From Raffaelea ambrosiae (taxonomy: Eukaryota > Ascomycota > Sordariomycetes > Ophiostomatales > Ophiostomataceae): a stretch of 64,000 bases of DNA. Shown piece after piece: positions 9,530 through 18,475 of this stretch. The notes under the pieces were generated by a model. That model saw only the letters and a program-made list of their open reading frames with translations, had not been told where the DNA came from and ran no database searches. Both the position numbers and the translations under genes were made by a program. How positions within the stretch are numbered: the first letter of the stretch is position 1; every line of letters begins with the position of its first letter. The DNA is taken from positions 1,145,075-1,209,074 of the forward strand of contig PCDI01000005.1 in NCBI GenBank assembly GCA_002778195.1, in the 5' to 3' direction.

Positions 9530-9790
9530 CATAAGTATATAGAGGAAAAATTTCTATCGGACGGCGTCCCATTGGGATTTTGAAAAGCTCGCTAACGTCG
9601 GCGTCAGCGTTCCACCACTCCCGTGCCGGAGACAAGTGTACCAGGTGTCCCGGCGCCTCAGGTCTGCCGCAGCGGCACATGCCTCGAAGCTGCCTTGCGG
9701 GTGGAACCGCGTGCGGTAGTCTTTGAAGTCGTCGTGGCCAGTTCTTTCTACAAAAGAAGTGGTGGAGGGAGTTTGGTGAGCACCGGAGCG
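9530..9790 (-). mobile_element. Degenerate 3' end of a LINE (Tad1-like) retrotransposon ORF2
   Basis: On the minus strand two adjacent frames carry TGHDDFKDYRTRF and then CRCGRPEAPGHLVHL. In Tad1-like fungal LINEs the end of ORF2, after RNase H, has a 'TGHGDFxxYHxRF' block followed by a C-x-C-G-R-x-x-x-P-x-H zinc-knuckle-like motif, so the order and spacing fit, with one frameshift between them. No reverse transcriptase core or target-site duplication is visible. I read it as a short, dead relic. Confidence 0.5.
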
Positions 9791-9937
9791 CATGAGTGAA
9801 AGGACACATTGTGCTGTGCAATAATGTATAATTTGCCTTGACCCTCGGCCTTGTCCATCTCCACCTATGTGCCGAGGATCTCGCCCATCTAGTTCCAGAA
9901 CTATCTGTCAACCCAGGAAACAGTATTCCAATTGGTG

Positions 9938-12145
9938 TCATACCGCAGACCGTGCTCGTTTCAATTTGTCATTTTCATCCCATTGACTGCCTTCGTGGAA
10001 TGCGTTCAGGCTTCTCTTTTCCTGCAACGGAGAACGCTGCGACACCACACGCTGCATACATGCATCGTCAAAATCAAACTGCATCACACGGTGCGCTTCT
10101 TCGTTCCATGCGAGGTTCGCGTCGTGGATATCGCCGTTCAACAGTCCTGCCGCCCAAAGCTCCTTGTGTGTTTTTTCTGCCTCCAGCTCGACATCCACGC
10201 CCGGCGGGATATTGCGCGAGCAGATGTCGGCGCCCGCATACGACATCAGCAGCATATGCGACACCCACTGACAGTTGCGCAGAGGAAGTGACCGCTCCAG
10301 GTCGACCAGACCTAGACAGACGGGAACCAGCCGGCCTTGGAAAGTGTCTAGAGCACTGTAAATCCCGGCCTCGTGCTGCAGGATGCTGCGGTGCATTTGT
10401 TGTACCGCCTTGGCTACCAAAGTGTAGCCAAACCCGGACACTGTAATCTTGAAGAGAACACCGTAGCGACCAAAATGTCCACTATAGAGAAGACTCTCGC
10501 AGTCTTTGTCCATGTTCTCCGCCAGCTGTGATACAACCCGTGCGCGGACGTCTCCGGCCGTGAGTGCGTGGTGCGCTTTGCTGGCTGCAGCAGCTTGGTG
10601 GAGCTCTGCATTCGGGCACTTTGTATCTAGCACTTGACCCCGGCACAGACTGCGGAGGCATGCCTGCGTGCAGTACGGCAGAGTTGGGGGCTCAACTATA
10701 AAGGGTCTCGCGAGTCGCGTCTGCCGTGCCCCAGTTCCGAGCGCTGCTGCTGTGTGACCACCAGTAGTCGTCGTCGGGCTCGATCCATGTGAGCGTGGTC
10801 GTTTCAAGGCGCCCCGATTGCTGGGCCCGGGCTCTCCGCCACCCGCACTACCGCCAACACTGCCACCACCATCGCCACTACTGCCCCCGCCACTGCTTCT
10901 ATCGTGTGGCAGTATAGGGAAGGCCTTTTCCGCCAATGATGGCACGGTGGCCCTCGTCTTGGGCCACCGTCTCAAGACATCCTTACTAGCGTCGATCCAG
11001 CCCATCGGTCGGCGGGTGGATCCGGTCGACAGCATGCATAGTGTCGCCAGGTGTGCCATGGCCGTCGCACGGGGCTCTCGCGTCGCCGTCGTGTCCGGAT
11101 CCCGGTTAGCAGGGAAGACCGACCCGAAATAATACAGCGTGTTGGGGTCTTTTTCTGGGACACGGAGAAAGACCAGACCCTCCCCCGACGCCACATAACC
11201 AAACTCGAGGCCTGACGTAACCATATAGTGGAAAGCTTGACAGAGAGCCTTCGCCACATACACCTCGCCAGGCACGCGTCCCGAAGTTGATGCGCCGTCC
11301 TGCCCGGTGGCCCGCAAGAAAAAGTCATCGCCTGGTGGCGCAGATAACACTCGGTTCAGTTTCACCCCGTTTAACACATGTGCGGGCTTGATCTCGCCAA
11401 CAAGAATATGGTCCATCTTACCCGCCGCCTGGCCGTCGCGAAAAGAGGCGACCAGCCAGCGGTCGGGGACGCCAATTTCTTTGAAAGGTGACTGCCGTTT
11501 GGGAGCTGGCTCTGGCAGCTCTTCGGCAGCCTCCTCTGTGGATTTGCCAGTTAACGACAGTCCGTACGAGTTGCCACGGAACTTGACTGATGTGAACTTG
11601 TCGTGGCCGGCAATCTCCAGGTATTTAGTCACCAGCGTTGCCGCCGGCTTCTCGATGGATGCGCGGATAAATGGACGCAGGGCCAACTCGTCTGAGACTT
11701 TAGGACTGAGGTCCTGGCCAACGGATTGGACATACGTCAATGCTGGAAAACATTCGCGTTCGCCAAAGGTCGCAGCAAAGGTGTCAAAAGTTGCATTGTG
11801 CACAGCGGTGAAATCCGTCCAGTGTTGGAAGTGTTGCGGGTAGAATCTTCCTTCAACCGAGGTTGTCGAGGACGCAGATGTTTGGCTCGAGTCGGGCTCG
11901 ATGGAAAACGTCGTGAATAGGTGTTGTTCGATGCTTTGGATGTAGTCGAGGAACCGAGTCGGTGCTTCACGCCGTTGCAACAAGTCTGCTCGCGCTTCTG
12001 CTTCTTCCCTTCCGAGTCTCTCCTGCGCTGCTCGCGCTTCTGCTTCTTCCTTCTCGCATCTCTCCTGCTCTACTCGTGCTTCTGCTTCTTCCTTCTCGCG
12101 TTTGAGTTCTGTTATCTGACGTTGGAGGTCCTCCAGAGTCGACAT
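9938..12145 (-). CDS. Coiled coil - restriction-endonuclease-like - protein-kinase-like fusion protein
   Basis: A 735-aa intronless gene. Residues 1-60 form an E/K/R-rich coiled coil (EEAEAR repeats). Residues about 180-345 contain KFTSVKFRGNSYGLSL, then MDHILVGEIKPAH, giving D245...E251-x-K253, the PD-(D/E)XK nuclease pattern, and SGLEFGYVASGEGLVFLRV with a LYYF motif after it. A Gly/Ser-rich low-complexity linker covers 415-470. A Cys cluster (C492, C496, C501, C510, ending LDTKCPN) precedes a kinase-like fold: VAK with K579, HEAGIY with E592, NGDIHDAN (D672, N677) replacing HRD..N, and QFDFDDA (D691) replacing DFG. All key kinase positions are therefore occupied. Fungal proteins of this architecture are related to crinkler-type REase/kinase proteins and are often misannotated as 'metalloprotease FtsH'. 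A LINE relic lies 150 bp from its 3' end. Cellular role unknown; domain calls are by motif only. Confidence 0.75.
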   Translation of the reverse strand: MSTLEDLQRQITELKREKEEAEARVEQERCEKEEAEARAAQERLGREEAEARADLLQRREAPTRFLDYIQSIEQHLFTTFSIEPDSSQTSASSTTSVEGRFYPQHFQHWTDFTAVHNATFDTFAATFGERECFPALTYVQSVGQDLSPKVSDELALRPFIRASIEKPAATLVTKYLEIAGHDKFTSVKFRGNSYGLSLTGKSTEEAAEELPEPAPKRQSPFKEIGVPDRWLVASFRDGQAAGKMDHILVGEIKPAHVLNGVKLNRVLSAPPGDDFFLRATGQDGASTSGRVPGEVYVAKALCQAFHYMVTSGLEFGYVASGEGLVFLRVPEKDPNTLYYFGSVFPANRDPDTTATREPRATAMAHLATLCMLSTGSTRRPMGWIDASKDVLRRWPKTRATVPSLAEKAFPILPHDRSSGGGSSGDGGGSVGGSAGGGEPGPSNRGALKRPRSHGSSPTTTTGGHTAAALGTGARQTRLARPFIVEPPTLPYCTQACLRSLCRGQVLDTKCPNAELHQAAAASKAHHALTAGDVRARVVSQLAENMDKDCESLLYSGHFGRYGVLFKITVSGFGYTLVAKAVQQMHRSILQHEAGIYSALDTFQGRLVPVCLGLVDLERSLPLRNCQWVSHMLLMSYAGADICSRNIPPGVDVELEAEKTHKELWAAGLLNGDIHDANLAWNEEAHRVMQFDFDDACMQRVVSQRSPLQEKRSLNAFHEGSQWDENDKLKRARSAV

Positions 12146-12858
12146 TGCCGCAAAGTCTGATGCAGTCGAGACGTGTGTAGACTACCCAAATTAAGGGCTC
12201 GTTTTCGTTATAATGACTTGCTTCCCGCGATCGTGGTTTTTTGGGGCAGCCAGTTACGGTATTGCTAGATGTAGCGTACGCGCCCCTCGACGTGGCTGCC
12301 TAGGTGACTGAGTGCGGTGCGCTATAAGCCCCGCGCACGGACCATCCGGGGAGCTCTCGCTCAGACATAGCAAGTCTTGTTTAATAGGGGAGAAATAGGA
12401 TAAGAATTTGGGCGACTTTAGTGTAAATAGTGTTGACAGCCAATCATGCCAGCTGAAACGTGTTCGGATCCATATTTGTCCGCTCACATTATACCTCTTT
12501 AGCGTCTCCGTTTCCCCTTCGCGCCAAAACACGCGAGGCAGCAACGACGTCTGGCGCATCATCGCACCATTTCGACCGCCTTCTATGACCAGACATCACT
12601 TGCTGCATCAACTTCGCCTGCCTATTCGACGTAGATATCACCGATTGAGTATCAGACACGACGGTTGCTTGCCTCTGTTCAATCTCCGATTCAGGCACTG
12701 CTATTCCAATCCCTCCTCGCGACCGGACAAGCGCGTTTACTTCGCCTTCGCATCGACATCACGACTGATCTCGCATCCAACCTGAGATGGGCTGATAACG
12801 GCGCAAAGTGACAAGCGTGCGCACATCCCCGGCTGACCAGCTTGCTGAAGATCCTCGC
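12146..12858. promoter_or_regulatory. Divergent promoter region between the REase-kinase gene and the ING gene
   Basis: The two genes are transcribed away from each other from these 713 bp. The right half (12490-12858) is pyrimidine-rich and is probably the leader of the ING gene; the frame of that gene is open back to 12808 only with a GTG codon. No coding sequence is convincing. Confidence 0.5.
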
Positions 12859-15800
12859 ATGGCTGCCGCCGTAGAGGCCCCCACAAATGGGGGCATCGGC
12901 GTCTCGGACGGTGTTGCTAGACACCAGAGCGCCGACGAGGCTGTCTCTCCGCGGCATGTTTCCGTCCGTGATGTTGACGCTGGCGCGGACCAAAGTGCCA
13001 CAGGCACGGCACTGGAATCGTTTCCCTCGATCAAAAGCGGCCTTGATTCGTTCAGCTTGCGACCCGACCCCGATGCGCAGGCGACCGTGACGGACTTCCT
13101 CGACTTCACCGAATACCTCCCTTCCGATATGGTACGGTCGCTGACGCTGATCGGCAAGCTGGACCAGACCTACATCGACGCATCCAGCAAGGTGCACGAT
13201 CTGACAGCTTGCTGGAGCAGCCTGCCGGATACGACGCCCGATTGTCGACCGACGCCCGTGGCCCTGCGCGCCGACATCTCTACGAACCTGGCGCATGGGC
13301 TCAACTCACGAATCTACGCGCACGCCGAAGCGGTGCGAATGGCCGAGAATGTCAACCGCCACTACCATCGAGCCAAGACCATTCTGGCGAAGCTGCAGAC
13401 GTTGTTGGAGAACTATCCGGAGGCCGAACAACAGCAGCAAGAACAGCAGCAGCGGCAGAAGCAACAGCGCGAGCAGGAACAGCTTCAACAACAACAGCAG
13501 AAGTCGGGAGCGCAAGGACGGGGGCAGAAGAATGGCGCATCAAGTGGCCAGCCCAAGATCCACCGACAGAGGGTGCCGCGCATCACAGTGCCGGGTGAAG
13601 TACTGGCCCCATACGACCTTGACTACGACACATACAGCGATGACAGCGATGTCAGCTCGGTGACGTCGGATGCGGAGTCAATCCCGGCGATGCGGAGGAC
13701 GGCAACACCAGCAGCCCAGCCGCGCATCCGGATGATCAAAGCAGCAGGTCCTGGCGCTTCGGGGTCAGGTGGAGGAGCAGCGGGCACGTCGAAGCCGCCT
13801 AAGGTGCGGGTTCCGCGGGCGCCGCGACCGCCTGGCCAGCCTTACATCTCAACCAGCTCCGCGCTCGCGCAGCTGAAGCCGCCGCCCGAGAACGCCGTGG
13901 TCGGTAGTGAAGACGCGCCGTGGCTGCAGCTGACGCCTTACGAGCTGGCCAAACTGCGCAAGCGGATGAAGAAGAACGCGCAGTGGACACCTAGCGAGAC
14001 CATGATTGCGCGCGAACTCAAGTCCCTGGGTCGCCACCTGGAAGCGTACAACGAGGCCAAGAGGAAGGCGGAAGAGGAGGGACGGCCGTTCGAGGGGGCG
14101 CTGCCGGAGACAGTGGTGGAGTCGGACGGCGTTGCGCGCACGGTGCTCGGGGCGCTGACCGTGGACGCGGCCATGGCAGCCGAGGACAAGCAGCTGACGA
14201 ACCGCGGCGTGAAGCTCAACGAAGCCAAGAAGCTTAAGAACACGCTGGCCCAGCTGGCAGCACAGGAAGCGGAAGAGTCCACACGTAGGCTGATGGAAGC
14301 GACTAGGGTCCTGATGTCGCCCTATGTGTCATCCAGTGCCGTGGACCAGGGGTCAACCCGATCAGGGAGCAAATCGGCGCGGGCTACGACGCCGGCAGCG
14401 ATCAAGCCCCAGCCCCATCAACTGCAGCAGCAGCAGTCGCACCTACAGCAGCAATCATCGCAGCCGTCTCTGCAGTCGCAGACGAGCCAACTCTCCCAGT
14501 CTTCCCAGGCATCGCAGCAGCAGGCGGCGTCAAAGAAGCGCAAGCGGGACGGCTCAGAAGTGCCGGAAGCGGGGGAGGCAGCGAGCAATGGTGGCACGCT
14601 GGCCCCGACTGTCGGTGGCAAGCCGCTGATGGCAAAGCGTGTCAAGACCGAGACGCCTGTGCCGATTCCGCAGCCGACGGCGAGCGCGGCAGGACCACCG
14701 CACCCGCCTCACGAAACGCCTGTCCACCCGCCGCCGGTGCGCCACTCGACAACGCCGGTGCCTGCTCCTGTGCTGGGCCCGGCGCCCGGACACGAACCAA
14801 CGGGGCCTGGTGGTGGCGCAGCACGGGTGACGTCTACGTCTCCGCTGTCCCTTTCCAGCCTGTCCGCGGGGACGGTTACGACCACCGTGCCCTTGAAGCC
14901 GCCCGGAGAGACGCCGATCCCGCCACCGCAGCACTCGCCGCGTAAGTCGACGACGCCCATCCACCCGCCGGTGCGGGAGCTACGTGCAAGAGACGCGGGG
15001 CGGAAGGAGCCACAGCCGTCGGTGACGAGTGCACCGGCAGCGACGACGATCTTGGCGCCCACCATGGGCAAAGACGAAAAGGAGGACCAGCAGGCACTGC
15101 CACTGCCACCGTCACTGCCACAGCAGCTACAGCTACCGCAGCTACCGCAGCTACCACAGCCACCACAGCTACCGCAGTACCCACTACCGCAGCCGCCACC
15201 ACAGCAGCAGCAGCAGCAGCTGGTGCCACAGACACGACGCTCGGTGTCCAGAGGGCCCTCACGGGCCGTCACGCCTGGCGCTCTCGGCACGACGGAGCTG
15301 GCACCGGCACCGCCCACGGCCACGACGACGCGTCGGCCCCAGTCGGCGGGTGGGAGTCTGGAGGTGCCGCCGACCACGCTGGCGTCGGAGCGTTCGCGGC
15401 GGGCCAGCACAGCGCGGACGACGCCGGCACCCGAGGCGGTGGCCGGGATAGCAGCCATGGGTGGTATGTTCAATGGTGGAGCGGCGGCAGTGGGAGCCGG
15501 AGGAGGCGGCGGCGGCGCCCGACCGGTGAGCAAGCGGGTCAAGCGCCCGGCTCCTGGCGTGGTCAGCCGCACGATCTCTGGCGGCAGCGCTGCGGTGGGC
15601 CGGCGGAAAGCAGCGCCGCGTAAGAAGCGGAGCTCGCACGGAGGCGGCGGCGGTGGTGGAGCGCCGCGGGAAAAGCGGGAGCGGTCGCAGGCTGCGGAAG
15701 AAGGGGATGGCGATGTGGAGGTGGATGACGACGGCAACGTGATTGACCCGGGAGAGGCACGGTATTGCGTGTGCAACCGGGTGAGCTTTGGGACGATGAT

Positions 15801-16073
15801 TGAGTGTGAGAATGTGGAAGTAAGTGCCCCTATTTGGTCTTGATGTTTTCTACGGAAAGAGCCTATTTGGTCTTGATGTTTTCTACGGAAAGAGCCTGCG
15901 ATCATGAACTCTCACTAACTGTCCAGAACTGCAAGCAAGAATGGTTCCACCTAGAGTGCGTCGGCCTGACGGGAATCCCAGCGCGGACGACCAAGTGGTA
16001 CTGCCCGGACTGCCGGGTGTTGCTGAACATTGGAGAGAAGGGGCAAGTGAGTGCGCGGGGAGTGAAGATGTAG
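12859..16073 (+). CDS. pho23: ING-family chromatin protein with C-terminal PHD finger (Pho23 type)
   Basis: Two exons, 12859-15819 and 15927-16073, give about 1035 aa. The start is ATG in MAAAVEAPTNG; the frame upstream has only GTG. The N-terminal ING domain is clear: TDFLDFTEYLPSDMVRSLTL, the LDQTYIDASSKV helix and NSRIYAHAEAVRMAENVN, followed by LAKLQTLLENYPE. The middle is very long and disordered: Gln tracts, acidic patch, Pro/Gln repeats (LPQLPQ) and basic runs. The C-terminal PHD finger is split by the intron: YCVCNRVSFGTMIEC before it and QEWFHLECVGL with WYCPDC after it, giving the C4HC3 ligands and the WFH core that binds H3K4me3. In yeast, ING proteins target the Rpd3L deacetylase (Pho23) or the NuA3/NuA4 acetyltransferases. 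Assignment to Pho23 rests on the ING-domain pattern and large size, and is an inference. Confidence 0.85.
15829..15894 (+). repeat. Two tandem copies of a 33-bp unit inside the PHD-splitting intron
   Basis: The unit beginning cctatttggtcttgatg and ending tacggaaagag occurs twice without mismatch, at 15829-15861 and 15862-15894. It lies wholly in the 107-nt intron (15820-15926), so reading of the PHD finger is unaffected. One copy alone would give a typical 74-nt intron. Confidence 0.95.
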
Positions 16074-16438
16074 ATACGGTTACGACAGCGTGCGGCCAAG
16101 ATGCGATGCATAGGGGCTACGAGAATTGCATACATGGCAAGTTCACAGAAGGGTCTATGGAGGCTGGCAGGTTGCAACGGGTTGATTCTAGGGAGGCATT
16201 TCCAGCGAAAGTCATTTTTTATTTTATGAAGTGGTATGTTTAGGGTGACGGGCGCAAACCCGGGATGTCTGTTAGGAATTGTATTGATTAGGAATTGAAT
16301 TTATCAGGAATCGTATTTGCTATCTGGGTACTTTCCATTTGTTGCAGTTCGTATTTCCCATTGCTGGTGGTCGCACAAAGACACGAGTCAGGGACGGGGA
16401 GCACAGGAAAAAAGGTACCGCGGGAGCATGGGAAGAAA

Positions 16439-16446
16439 TGACGTCA
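16439..16446. promoter_or_regulatory. Perfect CRE palindrome (TGACGTCA)
   Basis: TGACGTCA is centred in a 12-bp palindrome AATGACGTCATT (16437-16448). This is the consensus for ATF/CREB-type bZIP factors (Atf1/AtfA in fungi). It lies about 370 bp past the ING stop codon and 2 kb upstream of the BCAS3-like start, so its target is uncertain. Confidence 0.4.
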
Positions 16447-16881
16447 TTGTGCCATTTGTGTGTTGGCTTCGCCCTCCTGGATCCTCTTTCTCTGTTTGTC
16501 AACGCAGGAACCCAGCGTCTTAGGTTGGTTCAGCGCTTTGATTCCCATTCCTTTGTCGCCACAGCTCATACTGTTTGTTTCCCTTGTGTCGGACATCTTC
16601 ATCCCGGACTGGGCGGGTCAGATGACCTTTGTCGTGTTCTGCGAGTCTTCCCGCTGGGCGGCCCCCGCACACGCACACTCTTCTAGGCTGCTGCCCTGTC
16701 AAAGAACAGCCGGCACATGACCGTTGGGACATGGACAGCGAGGCCCCCGTATGCACGTTCTCTCTCCTACATCAAACAGCCAGTCATCCGCTGGCACGGA
16801 GTGGCTGGTCGGCAGGTGACAGGACAGGCACGTCTGCGACGCACTGGCACACAGTGTCACAGTGCTGGGGGGGGGGGCATG

Positions 16882-17041
16882 NNNNNNNNNNNNNNNNNNN
16901 NNNNNNNNNNNNNNNNNNNNNNNNNNNNNNNNNNNNNNNNNNNNNNNNNNNNNNNNNNNNNNNNNNNNNNNNNNNNNNNNNNNNNNNNNNNNNNNNNNNN
17001 NNNNNNNNNNNNNNNNNNNNNNNNNNNNNNNNNNNNNNNNN
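16882..17041. other. Assembly gap (160 N)
   Basis: A run of 160 N is bounded by a G homopolymer (ten or more G, then CATG) on the left and CCCCC on the right. The true length and content are unknown. Confidence 0.99.
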
Positions 17042-18475
17042 CCCCCTTTGAATACCAGCGCCAGGTGCTCTGTAGTCACTCTGTACAAAGTAGTTATGTG
17101 CCTGCAGCCCGCTGACTCCTGCCCGCTGACTCGGGGTCCTCTCTGACTCTGGTTGCCTCCGCCTAATCTCGCCGGGGTCAGCCATGCACACTGTGCTGCA
17201 ACGCCCTGCGATCGGTCCCCCGCCCTTGGCTGACCGTCCAGACCACCACCGCCCACCACACCTTCAGGGACTCACCTCTTCCCCTCGGCAGCGACGCGCA
17301 TCCGCTCCTTCCCTCCCATGTGCCGCTGCCACGCCCCCCCGTTCCTTCCCCAAACAGACAGGCAGGCAGTCCACACAAACTGGTCATCAGAGCACGAGGA
17401 AGACGACTGGGTCCACGAGCTATTAGTTAACTAGTGAATATTGCACTGGCGGTGCGCAGCGTGCCCGATCTCCCCCCAACGGTTCACGATAGGACTGACT
17501 AGACCTCAACACAACCCGACAACGACGGAAACGGCGAACTCTCGAGTTTCTCTTCTCTTCTCTTGCCTCTTCCTTTCCCTTCGCCCGTTCGATGCCATTT
17601 TCAACCAGATCCCACCACCACAACTACCACCACGGCCCCCCGTTTTCTGCTCTTCTCCTCCTTGTTCAGCCCTCCACCTGCCCACCCCCTCTGCGACTAC
17701 TCGTCCACCCATTCGTCCAACCAGAAGCCGCCAGGGCCCGCCGCTTGTGCTGCATATCGGCTGGAGCTACTGCATCGTTCCCTTGTATCGCTTGGCTTGG
17801 CTGCCCGCCAAAGCAGACCCAGAGAGGGGGACAGGAGTCACACACTCGGGCTCTCGATACCTTCGTCTGTTCTCTGGCTTGCCCTCTTTGGCTGCCTTCC
17901 GCCCAGCTCGCCATTTCTCTCGAGTCTCTCTCCACGGGCCTCGTGCACACACTGCAACACAACGCCCGGATCTCTCGATTTTCCCTTATCTGCTGGGCCC
18001 CCTCCTCCCTTCCCCCTCCCCCCTCCCCAGAGACAGCTCGACGCGACCCGTGCCGATCGGCCAGCTTTGCCCAGCAACTCTTGCGATAACAACCGCCAGC
18101 CCCCCCCTCCTTGCTCGCTCTTCTGCCCAACGCACACACGCTCTCTGTGCTTGTTTCCGACGTCTCTCTCCGGACTTCGCCATCCGGCAACGAGCTCACA
18201 GCGGCTCTCCTCCTGCAACCTCCCCCCCTTTGCCAGGGGTCTTCGGCGCCTAGGACTGCCCAGCATCTCGCCTGCATCTGGCCGAATCCTCTCCTACTAA
18301 AATCCCTCTCCGAGCACATCGGCCTGCATCTTCCTCCGATCGACTCTCCGACAACCTTTTCTGCGATCTGCTCCACGGCCCTGAGCAGGCGCTCCCTGCT
18401 CACTGCCCCGCCCCCTTCGACGTCCCGTCCCGTTCGCTTTTCCCGCCGCCAGCCAGGCGGCGGCCGTGCAGCTTC

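Larger units (their letters stand above)
16074..18475. other. Intergenic region: ING 3' flank, assembly gap, pyrimidine-rich leader
   Basis: I see no gene. The left part is the ING 3' flank. The N gap (16882-17041) interrupts it. From about 17500 to 18470 the plus strand is strongly C/T-rich, as expected for the promoter and 5' leader of the BCAS3-like gene; open frames there are products of the base bias. Confidence 0.6.

Noticed and set aside
17441..18300. Open frames of 245-270 codons upstream of the BCAS3-like gene
   Set aside because: All overlap each other in the C/T-rich leader and consist of Ser/Pro/Leu low-complexity sequence.
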